Below, piece by piece: positions 1 to 8,862 of a stretch of 64,000 nt of DNA. The notes below the pieces were generated by a model. It was not told the DNA's origin. It did no database searches and saw only the letters and a program-made list of their open reading frames with translations. The position numbers and the translations under genes are program-made. The stretch's first letter is position 1. Each line of letters begins with the position of its first letter. Origin of the DNA: Myxococcus stipitatus (GTDB lineage Bacteria; Myxococcota; Myxococcia; Myxococcales; Myxococcaceae); contig NZ_JAKCFI010000012.1 in assembly GCF_021412625.1 (NCBI RefSeq), positions 124,001-188,000 of the forward strand. The letters run 5' to 3'.

Positions 1-80
1 GGGAGCAGCTGCTTGCTGACCACGCGCGTCAGTGGGTACAGCCGGGTGCCCGAGCCGCCCGCGAGGATGATGCCCTTCAT
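1..80 (-). CDS. rmlA: Glucose-1-phosphate thymidylyltransferase, N-terminal fragment (gene runs off the left edge)
   Basis: Only the first 26 codons are in the window. They begin at the ATG whose complement is 78-80 and read MKGIILAGGSGTRLYPLT, the nucleotide-binding signature (GGxGTRLxPLT) of sugar-phosphate nucleotidylyltransferases, followed by the SKQLLP motif. RmlA makes dTDP-glucose from glucose-1-phosphate and dTTP, the first step of dTDP-L-rhamnose synthesis. It lies 15 bp downstream of rmlD on the same strand, after rmlB, so the order rmlB-rmlD-rmlA suggests an operon. rmlC is not seen inside the window; it may follow rmlA beyond the edge. Confidence 0.93.
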   Translation of the reverse strand, partial: MKGIILAGGSGTRLYPLTRVVSKQLL

Positions 81-95
81 TGCGACCTCCCGATG

Positions 96-998
96 TCAGT
101 GTCCCCGAGCGGCCAGCCACGTCGCGTGGAAGCGCGTCAGCGACTCGGTCAACTCCAGCGGCTTCGTCTCCAGCCGCGCCCGCGCCTTGTCGGTCCGCAA
201 CCCGCTCTTGAGCGGGCGGGGACTGGCCAGCTTCAGCTCCGCCATCCGCGTGGGGGTGATGAGCTTCTCGTCGAAGCCGAACACCGCGCACAGCGCGCGG
301 CCGAAGCCCACGCGGTCGATGACGGTGCCGCCGCAGGTGTTCCACGTCCCGCCGAGCTTGCGCTCCCCCAGCTCCACCAGCATCGCGGCCACGTTGTCCG
401 CCAGGCTGGGAGACACCACCTGGTCCTCGAAGAGCTTCACCTGCTGGCCCTTCTCGAGGTTCGTCACCAGCCACGCCCCGAAGTTGAGCCGGCCCTCCAC
501 CGGAGGCCAGCCATACACCACCGCGGTGCGGGCGATGGCGCAGCCCGGCGCGAGCACCCGCGCGCTCTGCTCGGCCATGTGCTTGGTCGACGCGTAGACG
601 CCGCGCGGGTTGGGCAACGCCTCCTCGTCATAGGGCCCGGCGTCGCCGTCGAAGACGTAGTCCGTGGAGACGTGGATGAGGTGCGCGTCGGCCTCGCGAG
701 CGCCCCGGGCCACCGCCGCCGTGGCCAGGACGTTGCCCGCGTAGGCCGCCTCCGGGTTCTTCTCGCAGGCATCCACCTCCGTCATGGAGGCGCAGTGGAT
801 GATGACGTGGGGCGCGGCGGCCTTCACCGCGCTCTCGACGTCCTCCTCGCGCGTCAGGTCCACGGAGGCATAGGCATACCCGCCCGACGTGCGCCGGGGG
901 CCCCTTCCCACGCCCACCACCGTGTGCCCCTTCTTCTCCAGCTGCGCGCAGACGCGGCTGCCCACCAGCCCGTTGGAGCCCGTGACGAGCACTCGCAT
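96..998 (-). CDS. rmlD: dTDP-4-dehydrorhamnose reductase
   Basis: A 300-residue short-chain dehydrogenase/reductase. It has the N-terminal NAD(P)-binding motif TGSNGLVG and a catalytic YxxxK (YASTK) about 135 residues in. The VSTDYVFDG segment is typical of RmlD and its homologues. It reduces dTDP-4-keto-L-rhamnose to dTDP-L-rhamnose, the last step of the pathway, in the cytoplasm. Its stop lies close to rmlA and its ATG lies 4 bp from the rmlB stop, so the three genes are probably cotranscribed. An SDR of slightly different sugar specificity cannot be excluded, but the rmlB and rmlA neighbours make RmlD the best call. Confidence 0.9.
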   Translation of the reverse strand: MRVLVTGSNGLVGSRVCAQLEKKGHTVVGVGRGPRRTSGGYAYASVDLTREEDVESAVKAAAPHVIIHCASMTEVDACEKNPEAAYAGNVLATAAVARGAREADAHLIHVSTDYVFDGDAGPYDEEALPNPRGVYASTKHMAEQSARVLAPGCAIARTAVVYGWPPVEGRLNFGAWLVTNLEKGQQVKLFEDQVVSPSLADNVAAMLVELGERKLGGTWNTCGGTVIDRVGFGRALCAVFGFDEKLITPTRMAELKLASPRPLKSGLRTDKARARLETKPLELTESLTRFHATWLAARGH

Positions 999-1002
999 GG
1001 CG

Positions 1003-2028
1003 TCACGCCCTCCCCTGGAGCCGGTGCAGGTACTGCGTCTCGTAGTAGCGCTGGTACGCGCCGCTCGTCACCCGCTGCCACCACTGGCGGTGCTCCAGGT
1101 ACCAGTGCACCGTGTCCGCCAACCCCTGCTCGAACGTGTGCACGGGCGACCAGCCCAGCTCCGCGCGAATCTTCGACGGGTCGATGGCGTAGCGCCGGTC
1201 GTGCCCCGGCCGGTCCTTCACGTACTGGATGAGGCTCTCCGGCTTGCCCACCAGCCCGAGGATGGCCTTCACGATGTCGATGTTGCGCCGCTCCGCGCCG
1301 CCACCGATGTTGTAGACCTCGCCGGCCCGGCCCTTCTCCAGCGCGAGCAGCAGGGCCCGGCAATGGTCCTCGACGTGGAGCCAGTCGCGCACGTTGGCGC
1401 CGTCGCCGTAGACGGGCAGCGGCTTGTCGTGCAGCGCGTTGACCACCATGAGCGGGATGAGCTTCTCCGGGAACTGGTAGCGCCCGTAGTTGTTCGAGCA
1501 GCGCGTCACCACCACGTCCATGTGGAAGGTGTGGTGATAGGCCAGCGCCACCAGGTCGGAGCTCGTCTTGCTGGCGGAGTACGGGCTGGAGGGCTTGAGC
1601 GGCGAGGACTCGGTGAACGCGCCGGTGGGGCCGAGCGAGCCGTAGACCTCGTCGGTGGACACCATCACGAAGCGCTTCACGCCCCGCGCGCGGCTGGCCT
1701 CCAGCAGCTGCTGGGTGCCGAGCACGTTGGTGGTGATGAACACCTCCGGCCCCAGGATGGAGCGGTCCACGTGGCTCTCCGCCGCCAGGTGCAGCACCGC
1801 GTCGATGGCGTGCGTCGCCATCAGGTGCTCGACCAGCTCGCGGTTGCCGATGTCGCCCCGGACGAAGACGTGACGGGGGTCGCCCTCGAGGTCGGAGAGG
1901 TTCTCGAGGTTGCCCGCGTACGTGAGCTTGTCGAGGTTGACGACCGTCCAGTCCGGTCGCTCACGCCGCAGGTACCTCACGAGGTTGGACCCGATGAAGC
2001 CGCAACCTCCTGTCACCAATACGTTCAT
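1003..2028 (-). CDS. rmlB: dTDP-glucose 4,6-dehydratase
   Basis: A 341-residue extended SDR. It starts with the NAD-binding motif GGCGFIGSN, contains the RmlB signature AAESHVDRS, and has the catalytic YSASK. It converts dTDP-glucose to dTDP-4-keto-6-deoxyglucose. The ATG at 2028 was chosen over an in-frame TTG three codons upstream (2037) because the protein then begins MNVLVTGG like its family, and GAGG/GGAG elements lie just upstream. It is the first gene of the rmlB-rmlD-rmlA set and is divergent from the glycosyltransferase at 2149, so the 120 bp between them must hold both promoters. Confidence 0.93.
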   Translation of the reverse strand: MNVLVTGGCGFIGSNLVRYLRRERPDWTVVNLDKLTYAGNLENLSDLEGDPRHVFVRGDIGNRELVEHLMATHAIDAVLHLAAESHVDRSILGPEVFITTNVLGTQQLLEASRARGVKRFVMVSTDEVYGSLGPTGAFTESSPLKPSSPYSASKTSSDLVALAYHHTFHMDVVVTRCSNNYGRYQFPEKLIPLMVVNALHDKPLPVYGDGANVRDWLHVEDHCRALLLALEKGRAGEVYNIGGGAERRNIDIVKAILGLVGKPESLIQYVKDRPGHDRRYAIDPSKIRAELGWSPVHTFEQGLADTVHWYLEHRQWWQRVTSGAYQRYYETQYLHRLQGRA

Positions 2029-2055
2029 GTGCTCCAAACCTCGAATCCTCGGAAA

Positions 2056-2098
2056 GGTGCCCTGCGTAGCGGAGGGCTTCCACCTCCGTCAAGGCACC
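2056..2098. repeat. Nested inverted repeat between rmlB and the divergent glycosyltransferase
   Basis: An outer pair GGTGCC (2056-2061) / GGCACC (2093-2098) encloses an inner pair CGGAGG (2070-2075) / CCTCCG (2083-2088) with a 7-nt loop. It lies in the leader region between two divergent genes, so it could be an operator or an mRNA leader structure on either strand. No T-tract follows, so a terminator is unlikely. The function is unknown. Confidence 0.4.
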
Positions 2099-2148
2099 CG
2101 GGAGGCCGGGCTTGTGTGCTCCCCCTCGCGGCGCTAAGGGAGCCGGGC

Positions 2149-3783
2149 GTGAAGACCCAGCGACGCAGCCCCCCTCCCTCGGGACCCCGGGCCATCCACC
2201 AGCTTCTTCCGCGCCTCGCATGGGGCGACGCGGTGGGCAACCAGGTGCGCTACCTCCAGGGGCTGCTGCGCCAGTGGGGACACCCATCGGAAATTTATGC
2301 CGAGGACTGGGACGACGCATGCAAGGACCAGGTCCGACATGTGCGTGAATGCGCCCGCGACGGCTCGGACGACACGACCTGGGTGGTCCATCACAGCTTC
2401 GAGTCGCGGCTCGTGCCGCTCATCGCGCGCACGCCCGGCCGGAAGCTGCTCGTGTACCACAACGTGACGCCTGCTCGGCTGTTCGAGGGGTTCGAGCGGA
2501 AGGTCGCCGCCGCGTGTGACGCCGCGCGGGACGAGCTGCTCGCGATGCGCCCGCTGGTGGAGCATGCGTTCGCCTATTCGCGCTTCAGCGCGGAGGAGCT
2601 GTCGGCGGCCGGCTTCGCGTCCGTCTCCCTGCTGCCCTTCGCCATCGACTGGAGCGCCTTCGACGCCCCCGCGGACCCGGCGCTCCAGGCCGAGCTCTCC
2701 GACGGCTGCGCCAACATCCTCTTCGTGGGGCGCGCGGTGCCGAGCAAGAAGGTGGATGACGTGCTGCGCGTCTTCACCGCGTACCAGCGGCTCTATCAAC
2801 CGCGCAGTCGGCTCGTCATCGCGGGATACCTGCACCGCGATGGGGCCTACGGCGCGTATCTCCATGGTCTCAAGGAGGTGCTCGGCGCGGACCGGGTCCG
2901 GTTCCTGGGACGCGTGAGCGCGGCGCAGCTCTCGGCCTGCTTCGCGACCGCGTCCGCGTACCTGTCCATGAGCCGGCACGAGGGGTTCGGTGTCCCCCTG
3001 CTGGAGGCCATGTACCGGGGTGTCCCGGTGGTGGCCTACGGCGCGGCGGCGGTCCCCGAGACGATGGGTGGCGCGGGGCTCGCGACGCTCTCCGATACGC
3101 CCACCGACGTGGCGGAGCTCCTCGCGGTCCTCGACCGCCGTCCGGCGCTCCGCGACCAGGTCGTCGGCGCGCAGCGCGAGCGGCTGCGGGCCTTGTCCCA
3201 GGACGCGGTGGCGACGCAGGTGCGGCGGGCCTTCGACGAAGTGCTCTCGGGCGAGCGCGTGGCTCGCCACGTGGAGCGGCCGCCCGCGGGGGTGGAGCTG
3301 GTGTGCCCTGGCTTCACGGTGCGCCCGGACGACGTGGCCTCCCGGTTGGCCCGGCGGCTCGTGGAGCGGATTCCCGGCGCGAGGGTGCTCGCCCTGAGGC
3401 CGCGAGGTGAGGGGCCTTCCGAGACGCTGGCTCCGACGAAGGTCGAGGGGCTCCCCGTCTGGCACTTCACCCCGGACCAGCCCGTGGGACGCGAGGGGTC
3501 CATCCTTCCCGGCTCGTCGTCGCTGGAGACCGCCGTCCGTGTCTCGTCGAACCCCGTGGTCATGCTCGGCGCGGACACCCTCTGCGCGCAGGTGCTCGCG
3601 CCACGCGTCGGCGCGAGGGCCTGGGGGGTGTTCGAGCCCTCCGGACCCGCGACGGCGCTCGAAGCCTCGCGCCAGCATCTGGGCGCGCGGCTGCATCCGC
3701 TCGACCCTTCCCACGAGGAGGGTGTGGTCGAGACGCTGTCGAACGCCGTGTCCTCCTCGCGAGGTAGCCCCCATGCGCGCTGA
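2149..3783 (+). CDS. GT4-type glycosyltransferase of the O-antigen cluster
   Basis: 544 residues, GTG start at 2149 with GGAG seven bases upstream; the longer open frame upstream is antisense to rmlB. Residues about 10-380 form a GT-B fold group 1 glycosyltransferase. The N-terminal half has WVVHHSFES and KLLVYHNVTP, and the sugar-nucleotide-binding half has SRHEGFGVPLLEAMYRGVPV, containing the usual E(x)7E motif. A C-terminal part of about 150 residues has no recognisable domain. It probably adds a sugar to lipid-linked O-antigen on the cytoplasmic face. The donor and linkage cannot be read from sequence. The stop overlaps the next gene by 11 bp. Confidence 0.85.
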   Translation: MKTQRRSPPPSGPRAIHQLLPRLAWGDAVGNQVRYLQGLLRQWGHPSEIYAEDWDDACKDQVRHVRECARDGSDDTTWVVHHSFESRLVPLIARTPGRKLLVYHNVTPARLFEGFERKVAAACDAARDELLAMRPLVEHAFAYSRFSAEELSAAGFASVSLLPFAIDWSAFDAPADPALQAELSDGCANILFVGRAVPSKKVDDVLRVFTAYQRLYQPRSRLVIAGYLHRDGAYGAYLHGLKEVLGADRVRFLGRVSAAQLSACFATASAYLSMSRHEGFGVPLLEAMYRGVPVVAYGAAAVPETMGGAGLATLSDTPTDVAELLAVLDRRPALRDQVVGAQRERLRALSQDAVATQVRRAFDEVLSGERVARHVERPPAGVELVCPGFTVRPDDVASRLARRLVERIPGARVLALRPRGEGPSETLAPTKVEGLPVWHFTPDQPVGREGSILPGSSSLETAVRVSSNPVVMLGADTLCAQVLAPRVGARAWGVFEPSGPATALEASRQHLGARLHPLDPSHEEGVVETLSNAVSSSRGSPHAR

Positions 3784-4384
3784 TGACCTGCTGACCGACA
3801 CCCCCACCGCGAGCGCCGTGGCGGAGGAGACCCGGAAGCTGCCCACGCCCTCGGCGGAGGCGAGCGAGTCGCTGCGCCGGGTCCTGGAGTCCTCGGCCCG
3901 GCCCGCGACGCCCGCGCCCTGGCCCGCGTTGCTTCAAGAGGCGCGCGGGAAGATGGACAGCCGCTACGCCGGGCCGGTGACATCGCATCGCGGGGGACTC
4001 TCCGGCCCCGCGCTGGTGCTGGCCAAGCGCGCCTTCCGCCTCCTCTTCCAGCCGTTCATCAACGAGGCCCTGCGCAAGCAGGTCGAGTTCAACGAGTCCA
4101 TCCTCGACGCGCTCGCCACCATCCACGACGTGCAACGCGAGCACGCGCGCACGCAGGCGCAGTGGCGTCAGGAGGTGGACCGCCGGCTCGCGCGCATCGA
4201 AGCCGCGACGCTCGCGAACGCCCCCGTCGGGTCCGACATGCCGGCCCCGGTGCCCGTGGTGGAGGTGGGCACTCCGGGCGGCTCCACGCGGACGCCGTCC
4301 GTGGATACTTCCGCGGAGACGAAGCCTCCCGCGCCGGGAACGAGCGGCGGTGGGCGTCGACGTGGACGCGGCGGACGGCGCTGA
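3773..4384 (+). CDS. Small polysaccharide-cluster protein with SHR-KR-FN helical block
   Basis: 203 residues, ATG at 3773 with GAGG about 8 bases upstream, overlapping the preceding gene. No catalytic domain is visible. Residues 69-118 carry a block starting SHRGG, then AKR, then LRKQVEFN. The same pattern occurs two to three times in the N-terminal third of the WbgA-like protein at 10.9-14.7 kb. Residues about 118-146 look like a coiled coil, and the C-terminus is a low-complexity G/R tail. From memory, similar blocks occur at the ends of methyltransferases and glycosyltransferases in other polysaccharide loci. It may scaffold or tether cluster enzymes; this is inference. Confidence 0.7.
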   Translation: MRADDLLTDTPTASAVAEETRKLPTPSAEASESLRRVLESSARPATPAPWPALLQEARGKMDSRYAGPVTSHRGGLSGPALVLAKRAFRLLFQPFINEALRKQVEFNESILDALATIHDVQREHARTQAQWRQEVDRRLARIEAATLANAPVGSDMPAPVPVVEVGTPGGSTRTPSVDTSAETKPPAPGTSGGGRRRGRGGRR

Positions 4385-4408
4385 CCCTCCACCTTCCTCG
4401 AGGTCCCC

Positions 4409-6589
4409 TTGCGTATCTGCCTCGTCTCCAGGGAGTTCTCGCCACGCCTCGAAGGCGGCGTCGGTGACTACACGTTCCGGATGAGCCGGGCCCTCGCGGA
4501 CGCGGGCCATGAGGTGCATGTCCTCACCGCGGCCCTCCCCGGAGGCTCTCGCATGCCTCCGGGTGTCCAGGTCCATTCCGTGCGCGACGGGTTGGAGCCC
4601 GGTTTCGCGGGAGCCTTCCCCCTGGCGCCATCGCGGCATGCCTGCTCCGTGCACCAGACGCTGCTCGCGCTGCACGAGCGGCAGTCCTTCGACTACATCG
4701 AGTTCCCCGAGAGCGACGGAGAAGGCGTCTTCGCCCTGCGCGCGAGGAGGACCCTCGGCGCCTACGCTTCCGCGGTGCTCGGCGTGCGCCTGCACCTGTC
4801 GAGGGCGGAGTCGCGACGGCTCAATCACCTCGACGCGTTGGACATGGAGTGCGCGGAGTACGAGCACATGGAGGCCACCTGCCTCGGTGACGCGGACCTG
4901 CTCATCTCCCCCACCCGCGCGCGTCTCGACGACCTCGCGGCCTCGGGGTGGGTCCTCGCTCCCAGGCAGGTGGTGATTCCACCGCCGTTCGCCACGACGC
5001 CTCCCACGGCCATCTCGAGTCCGCCGACCGCTCCGCCCGTCGTGCTCTTCGCCGGTCCGCTGGAGCATCGACAGGGCGTCCACCTGCTCGTCGACGCGAT
5101 GCAAGCGCTCTTCGAGAAGGGGCTGCGCGCGGAGCTACGACTCGCGGGTGAAGACACGCGGACGGGCCCTTTCGGTCGCTCCTATCGCGCCTGGCTGGAG
5201 CGCCGCATCGCCCCTGCCTGGAAGGAGCGTGTCCGCTTCCTGCCACCCATCGCGCCGGACCTACTCCTGGGACAGGCCACGCTGTGCTGTTTCCCCTCGC
5301 TGGGAGGCACGCCCCCCTCCGCGCTCATGGAGGCCATGGCCCAGGGCTGCTGTGTCATCGCCAGCGATGCCAGCGGCATGAGGGAGTGGTTCGAGGACGG
5401 TCGCGACGGGTTGCTCTTCCGCGCGGGAGATGTCCCTCGGCTCGTGGACACGCTGGAAAAGGTCCTCACGACCTCCAGCGTCGCGGAGTCCCTCCGACGC
5501 GAGGCCCCCAAGAGCGTCCAGTCGCGCTTCGCTCCGGAGCGCGTCGTCCGGCTCGTGGAGGCCGCCGTGACGGAGGCAGGGCCCGAGCGCCACCGCGTCC
5601 TCCCCGCGCCAGCCCCACGCGCCGTGGAGGCCGTGGGCCCCCGTGTCACGGTGCTCGTGCCCTACTTCAACATGGGCCGATACCTGCCCGAGACGCTCCG
5701 CTCCATCCGGGCCCAGACCTTCCAGGACTTCGAGATCGTCGTCGTGGACGACGGCTCCACGGACGAGGAGAGCCTCGAGCTGCTGGAGCACATCCAGGCG
5801 CCGGACCTGCGCGTCGTGCGCAAGCGGAACGGTGGCCTCAGCTCCGCGCGCAACGCGGGCCTGCGCGAGGCCCGGGGCCGCTACATCCTCCCGCTGGACC
5901 CGGATGACCTCATCGCTCCCACCTTCCTCGAGAAGACCCTGCCGGTCCTCGAGGGGACGCCCGGGATGGGCTACGTCACCTCGCTCGTCTCCTACTTCGT
6001 CGAGTCCCCCACGAGGCCCGTGGGAGGCTGGGTGCCCTGGGGTGTCGAGCGGGACGCGCTGTGGGTGGCCAACGTCGCGTCCACCTGCACGGCGTTGATG
6101 GAGCGTCACCGCCTCGAGGAGGTGGGCGGTTACGACGAGTGGCTCACCAGCTACGAGGACTGGGACGTCTTCTGCACGCTGGCCGAGCGGGGCCTCGGAG
6201 GGGCCGTCATTCCCGAGCCGCTGTTCCACTACCGTCTGCGCCCCGACTCGATGACGCGGACGACGGACACCGAGGAGCGCTACCAGCTGTTGGCGTACCT
6301 GTATCGCAAGCACCCCCGCCTCGCGCTCCACCCCGACCGCGCGCTGCGCATCCTCCAAGGCGAGGCCCACAAGCAGGCGAACCGGCTGCGCGAGGCCGCC
6401 GTGCCCCCCGCGCAGCCCCCGCTGCTCGACAAGGTCGTCGATCGCGTCAACGGCACGCTCAAGCGATTCGACTTCGTGCACCACGCGCTCCGTGGCGCGG
6501 CGCATCGGGTCGTCGGCACCGAGGGCGATGACCGCCCACTGCGACATCAACTGCTGGAGCGTCTGCGGGGGAAGCCCCCCCGGCGGTGA
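4409..6589 (+). CDS. Bifunctional glycosyltransferase, GT4 plus GT2
   Basis: 726 residues. The TTG at 4409 is the likely start, with GAGG six bases upstream and the GT4-like opening MRICLVSREFSP. Residues 1-390 are a GT-B group 1 domain (GGVGDYTFRMSRAL near the start, LMEAMAQGCCVIASD near its end). Residues about 410-640 are a GT-A family 2 domain with VTVLVPYFNMGRYLPETL, the VVVDDGSTD donor-binding motif, LDPDD as the DxD equivalent, and YEDWDVF as the ED region. The C-terminal 80 residues are helical. One polypeptide could therefore make two linkages. It converges with the next gene, leaving 5 bp between the stops. Confidence 0.87.
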   Translation: MRICLVSREFSPRLEGGVGDYTFRMSRALADAGHEVHVLTAALPGGSRMPPGVQVHSVRDGLEPGFAGAFPLAPSRHACSVHQTLLALHERQSFDYIEFPESDGEGVFALRARRTLGAYASAVLGVRLHLSRAESRRLNHLDALDMECAEYEHMEATCLGDADLLISPTRARLDDLAASGWVLAPRQVVIPPPFATTPPTAISSPPTAPPVVLFAGPLEHRQGVHLLVDAMQALFEKGLRAELRLAGEDTRTGPFGRSYRAWLERRIAPAWKERVRFLPPIAPDLLLGQATLCCFPSLGGTPPSALMEAMAQGCCVIASDASGMREWFEDGRDGLLFRAGDVPRLVDTLEKVLTTSSVAESLRREAPKSVQSRFAPERVVRLVEAAVTEAGPERHRVLPAPAPRAVEAVGPRVTVLVPYFNMGRYLPETLRSIRAQTFQDFEIVVVDDGSTDEESLELLEHIQAPDLRVVRKRNGGLSSARNAGLREARGRYILPLDPDDLIAPTFLEKTLPVLEGTPGMGYVTSLVSYFVESPTRPVGGWVPWGVERDALWVANVASTCTALMERHRLEEVGGYDEWLTSYEDWDVFCTLAERGLGGAVIPEPLFHYRLRPDSMTRTTDTEERYQLLAYLYRKHPRLALHPDRALRILQGEAHKQANRLREAAVPPAQPPLLDKVVDRVNGTLKRFDFVHHALRGAAHRVVGTEGDDRPLRHQLLERLRGKPPRR

Positions 6590-6594
6590 AGTGC

Positions 6595-8862
6595 TCAGCC
6601 CTTCCGAGGCTTGAGCTGGCGCGCTGTCTTCACCACCTGCTTCACCACGGGCTTCAGTCCCGGAATCGCATCGAGGCGCTTGCCGAGCGCATCCGCCAGC
6701 ACGTGACGCGCGGGACGGTCTCCTCCCCCGTCCGAAGCGAGCTCGGTCGCGGCGTATTTCAGCGCCTTGTGCAACAGGGGCACCCGCTTGAGGGAGCCGT
6801 TGAGTCGATCCATGGCGCCCTGGAGGTAGCCGGGCCCCTCCAGCGCGGGCGTGGGTGCCTCGGGGGACATCGCGAGGAGCAGGAACGGCTCCAGGCGGAT
6901 GTACTCCGGCAACGGGCGCGGCAGGTTCCGATGGAGCTGGGCGAGCAGCTCCAGGTGCCTGCGCGGGTTCACCTCGGAGATCATCGAACCGCCGCGGCGG
7001 CGGTAGTGGAAGTGGATGGCGTTGGTGACGAGGAAGCGATGGCCCGCGTGCGCCAGGCGCAGGTAGAGGTCCCAGTCCTCGTAGCTGCGCAGCTGCTCGT
7101 CGTAGCGCGTGTGCTCGAAGAGGGAGCGGCGCATGAGCGACGTGGCGCAGGACAACCGGTTGGCCACCATGCCAAGGGATGGACAATCGCCGATGAACAT
7201 CGCGTAGTCGCAGAAGCGGCGCTCCGCGAGGGCCTCGTCCGAGTCGAAGTAGCCCGTGGACGGCACCACCACGTCGAACTCCCGGTGGCGTTCGAGCGCG
7301 TCGACCGCGAGCCGGATGAAGCGGGGGTTGATGCAGTCGTCCGCGTCCAGGGGAAGGACGTACTCCCCCTTCGCCGCGTCGATGGCGAGGTTGCGCGAGG
7401 CCGGGAGCCCCCGGTTGGCGCGGTTGCGAATCAGCCGGACGCTGGCGCCTCCCGCCTCCGCGGCGGTCTCGATGCGCTCCATCACCGCCTGGTCGAAAGG
7501 GTCGGTGGAGGCATCATCGACGAGGATGATCTCCAGCTCGGGGTGGTCGCTCTCCGCCACGCTCCCCAGGGCCTCTGGGAGGTAGCGCGCCAGGTTGAAG
7601 TTGGTGACGAGCACGCTGACGAGCGGCGTCCGCCCGGCGGGCTGTCTCGCGCGCGTCGGCTTCGCCCGCGGGGCCTCCTCCCAGTACGGGATGTCCGCCG
7701 TCCACTCCACGGGCTTGAGGTCGGGTGCGCGCCACGCACGCTCCAACGCCGCCGCGAGCCCCTCCACGGAGCCGTCGAAGGTGCGGCAGTTGACGCCGTC
7801 GCGGAAGGGGCCGCCCGGCGCGAACGCCACGCACCGCTCGTTGAGCACCAGGGGCGCGCCCACGGCGGCCGCCTCGTAGGCGGCGAGGTTGAGCGACTCG
7901 TAGTCCGAGGGGATGACCACGATGCCCCGTCGCATCAGCGCTTCGCGGTCCTCGCTGGGGCCGGTGAAGACGAAGCGCGCGCTCAGGTCCGGAGGGACGA
8001 GCGACTTCACCCAGGTGAGGTGGTCTCCCGGCACCATGAAGCAGTCGAGCACCGCGCGGCCGGTGAACTCCGGATGCGTGCGCATGAACAGCACGGCGCC
8101 ACGGATGAACAGGTCGGGACGCTTGAGGTACTGGACCTTGGAGACGAAGAGCAGGTCCGGCACCTCCCACTCACGGGCTCGCGGAGTGCCGGGCGGCTCC
8201 AGCGAGACGGGAGGGAACTGGCAGACGACCTTCTCCTTCCACGACTCGGGGAAGCGATAGAAGGCGTGGTTGAACTCCGCGACACGCGGCAGGTGGGCGA
8301 CGATCCGGTCCGCGTCGAGGAGCGCCTTGCGCTCGAGCTCCACCTGCCCCTGGTTGTCCGGGGTGAGGAGCTGTCGCTCCATCTGCACCAGGATGCCCCA
8401 GGTGGAGTGCAACCGGACCGAGACCTCCGTGTTCGCGAACGCGCTCCCGAGCAGCTTCTCCTGGAGCGTGCAGAACGCCCACCCCAGGTAGTCCGGGAAC
8501 TCGATGGTGTCGAAGTGGACGCCCGCGGACTCCAGCCTCCGGAGTTCGAGCATCAACTCCAAGGACTGCGCGTGGTAGCGCGTGTCCGTGAAGGCGGCTG
8601 GCGGAGGGTAGACCCCACCCTCGTCGAAGCTCGTCTCCCAGTGGGCTCGCGCCTCGGCGACGTGGGCGCGCACGCCTCCGTCGAAGTAGGCCTCCACCTC
8701 GGAGGCCGTCATGGGCACGCCCGAGGGGAGCAGCAGATGCAGCTCGACCGGGCCGCGCCGCCGCAACGAGTCCATGACGAGGTTGTGGATGACGCGCCCG
8801 ATGCCGCCCTTCGAGAAGGGATAGAGCTCCTCCGTCACGAGACAAACGCGCCGCCGGCTCAT
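6595..8862 (-). CDS. Bifunctional glycosyltransferase, GT4 plus GT2
   Basis: 755 residues with the same architecture as the gene at 4409. Residues 1-395 form a GT4 domain (CLVTEELYPFSKGGIGRVIH; later the donor half with IPSDYESLNLAAYEAAAVG). Residues about 413-640 form a GT2 domain (VSVLVTNFNLARYLPEAL, ILVDDASTD, LDADD, SYEDWDLYLRLA). The C-terminal tail includes DRLNGSLKRVPLLHKALK, which resembles the tail of the 4409 product (DRVNGTLKRFDFVHHALR), so the two are probably paralogues. Its ATG overlaps the stop of the upstream methyltransferase fusion by 4 bp, indicating translational coupling. Confidence 0.87.
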   Translation of the reverse strand: MSRRRVCLVTEELYPFSKGGIGRVIHNLVMDSLRRRGPVELHLLLPSGVPMTASEVEAYFDGGVRAHVAEARAHWETSFDEGGVYPPPAAFTDTRYHAQSLELMLELRRLESAGVHFDTIEFPDYLGWAFCTLQEKLLGSAFANTEVSVRLHSTWGILVQMERQLLTPDNQGQVELERKALLDADRIVAHLPRVAEFNHAFYRFPESWKEKVVCQFPPVSLEPPGTPRAREWEVPDLLFVSKVQYLKRPDLFIRGAVLFMRTHPEFTGRAVLDCFMVPGDHLTWVKSLVPPDLSARFVFTGPSEDREALMRRGIVVIPSDYESLNLAAYEAAAVGAPLVLNERCVAFAPGGPFRDGVNCRTFDGSVEGLAAALERAWRAPDLKPVEWTADIPYWEEAPRAKPTRARQPAGRTPLVSVLVTNFNLARYLPEALGSVAESDHPELEIILVDDASTDPFDQAVMERIETAAEAGGASVRLIRNRANRGLPASRNLAIDAAKGEYVLPLDADDCINPRFIRLAVDALERHREFDVVVPSTGYFDSDEALAERRFCDYAMFIGDCPSLGMVANRLSCATSLMRRSLFEHTRYDEQLRSYEDWDLYLRLAHAGHRFLVTNAIHFHYRRRGGSMISEVNPRRHLELLAQLHRNLPRPLPEYIRLEPFLLLAMSPEAPTPALEGPGYLQGAMDRLNGSLKRVPLLHKALKYAATELASDGGGDRPARHVLADALGKRLDAIPGLKPVVKQVVKTARQLKPRKG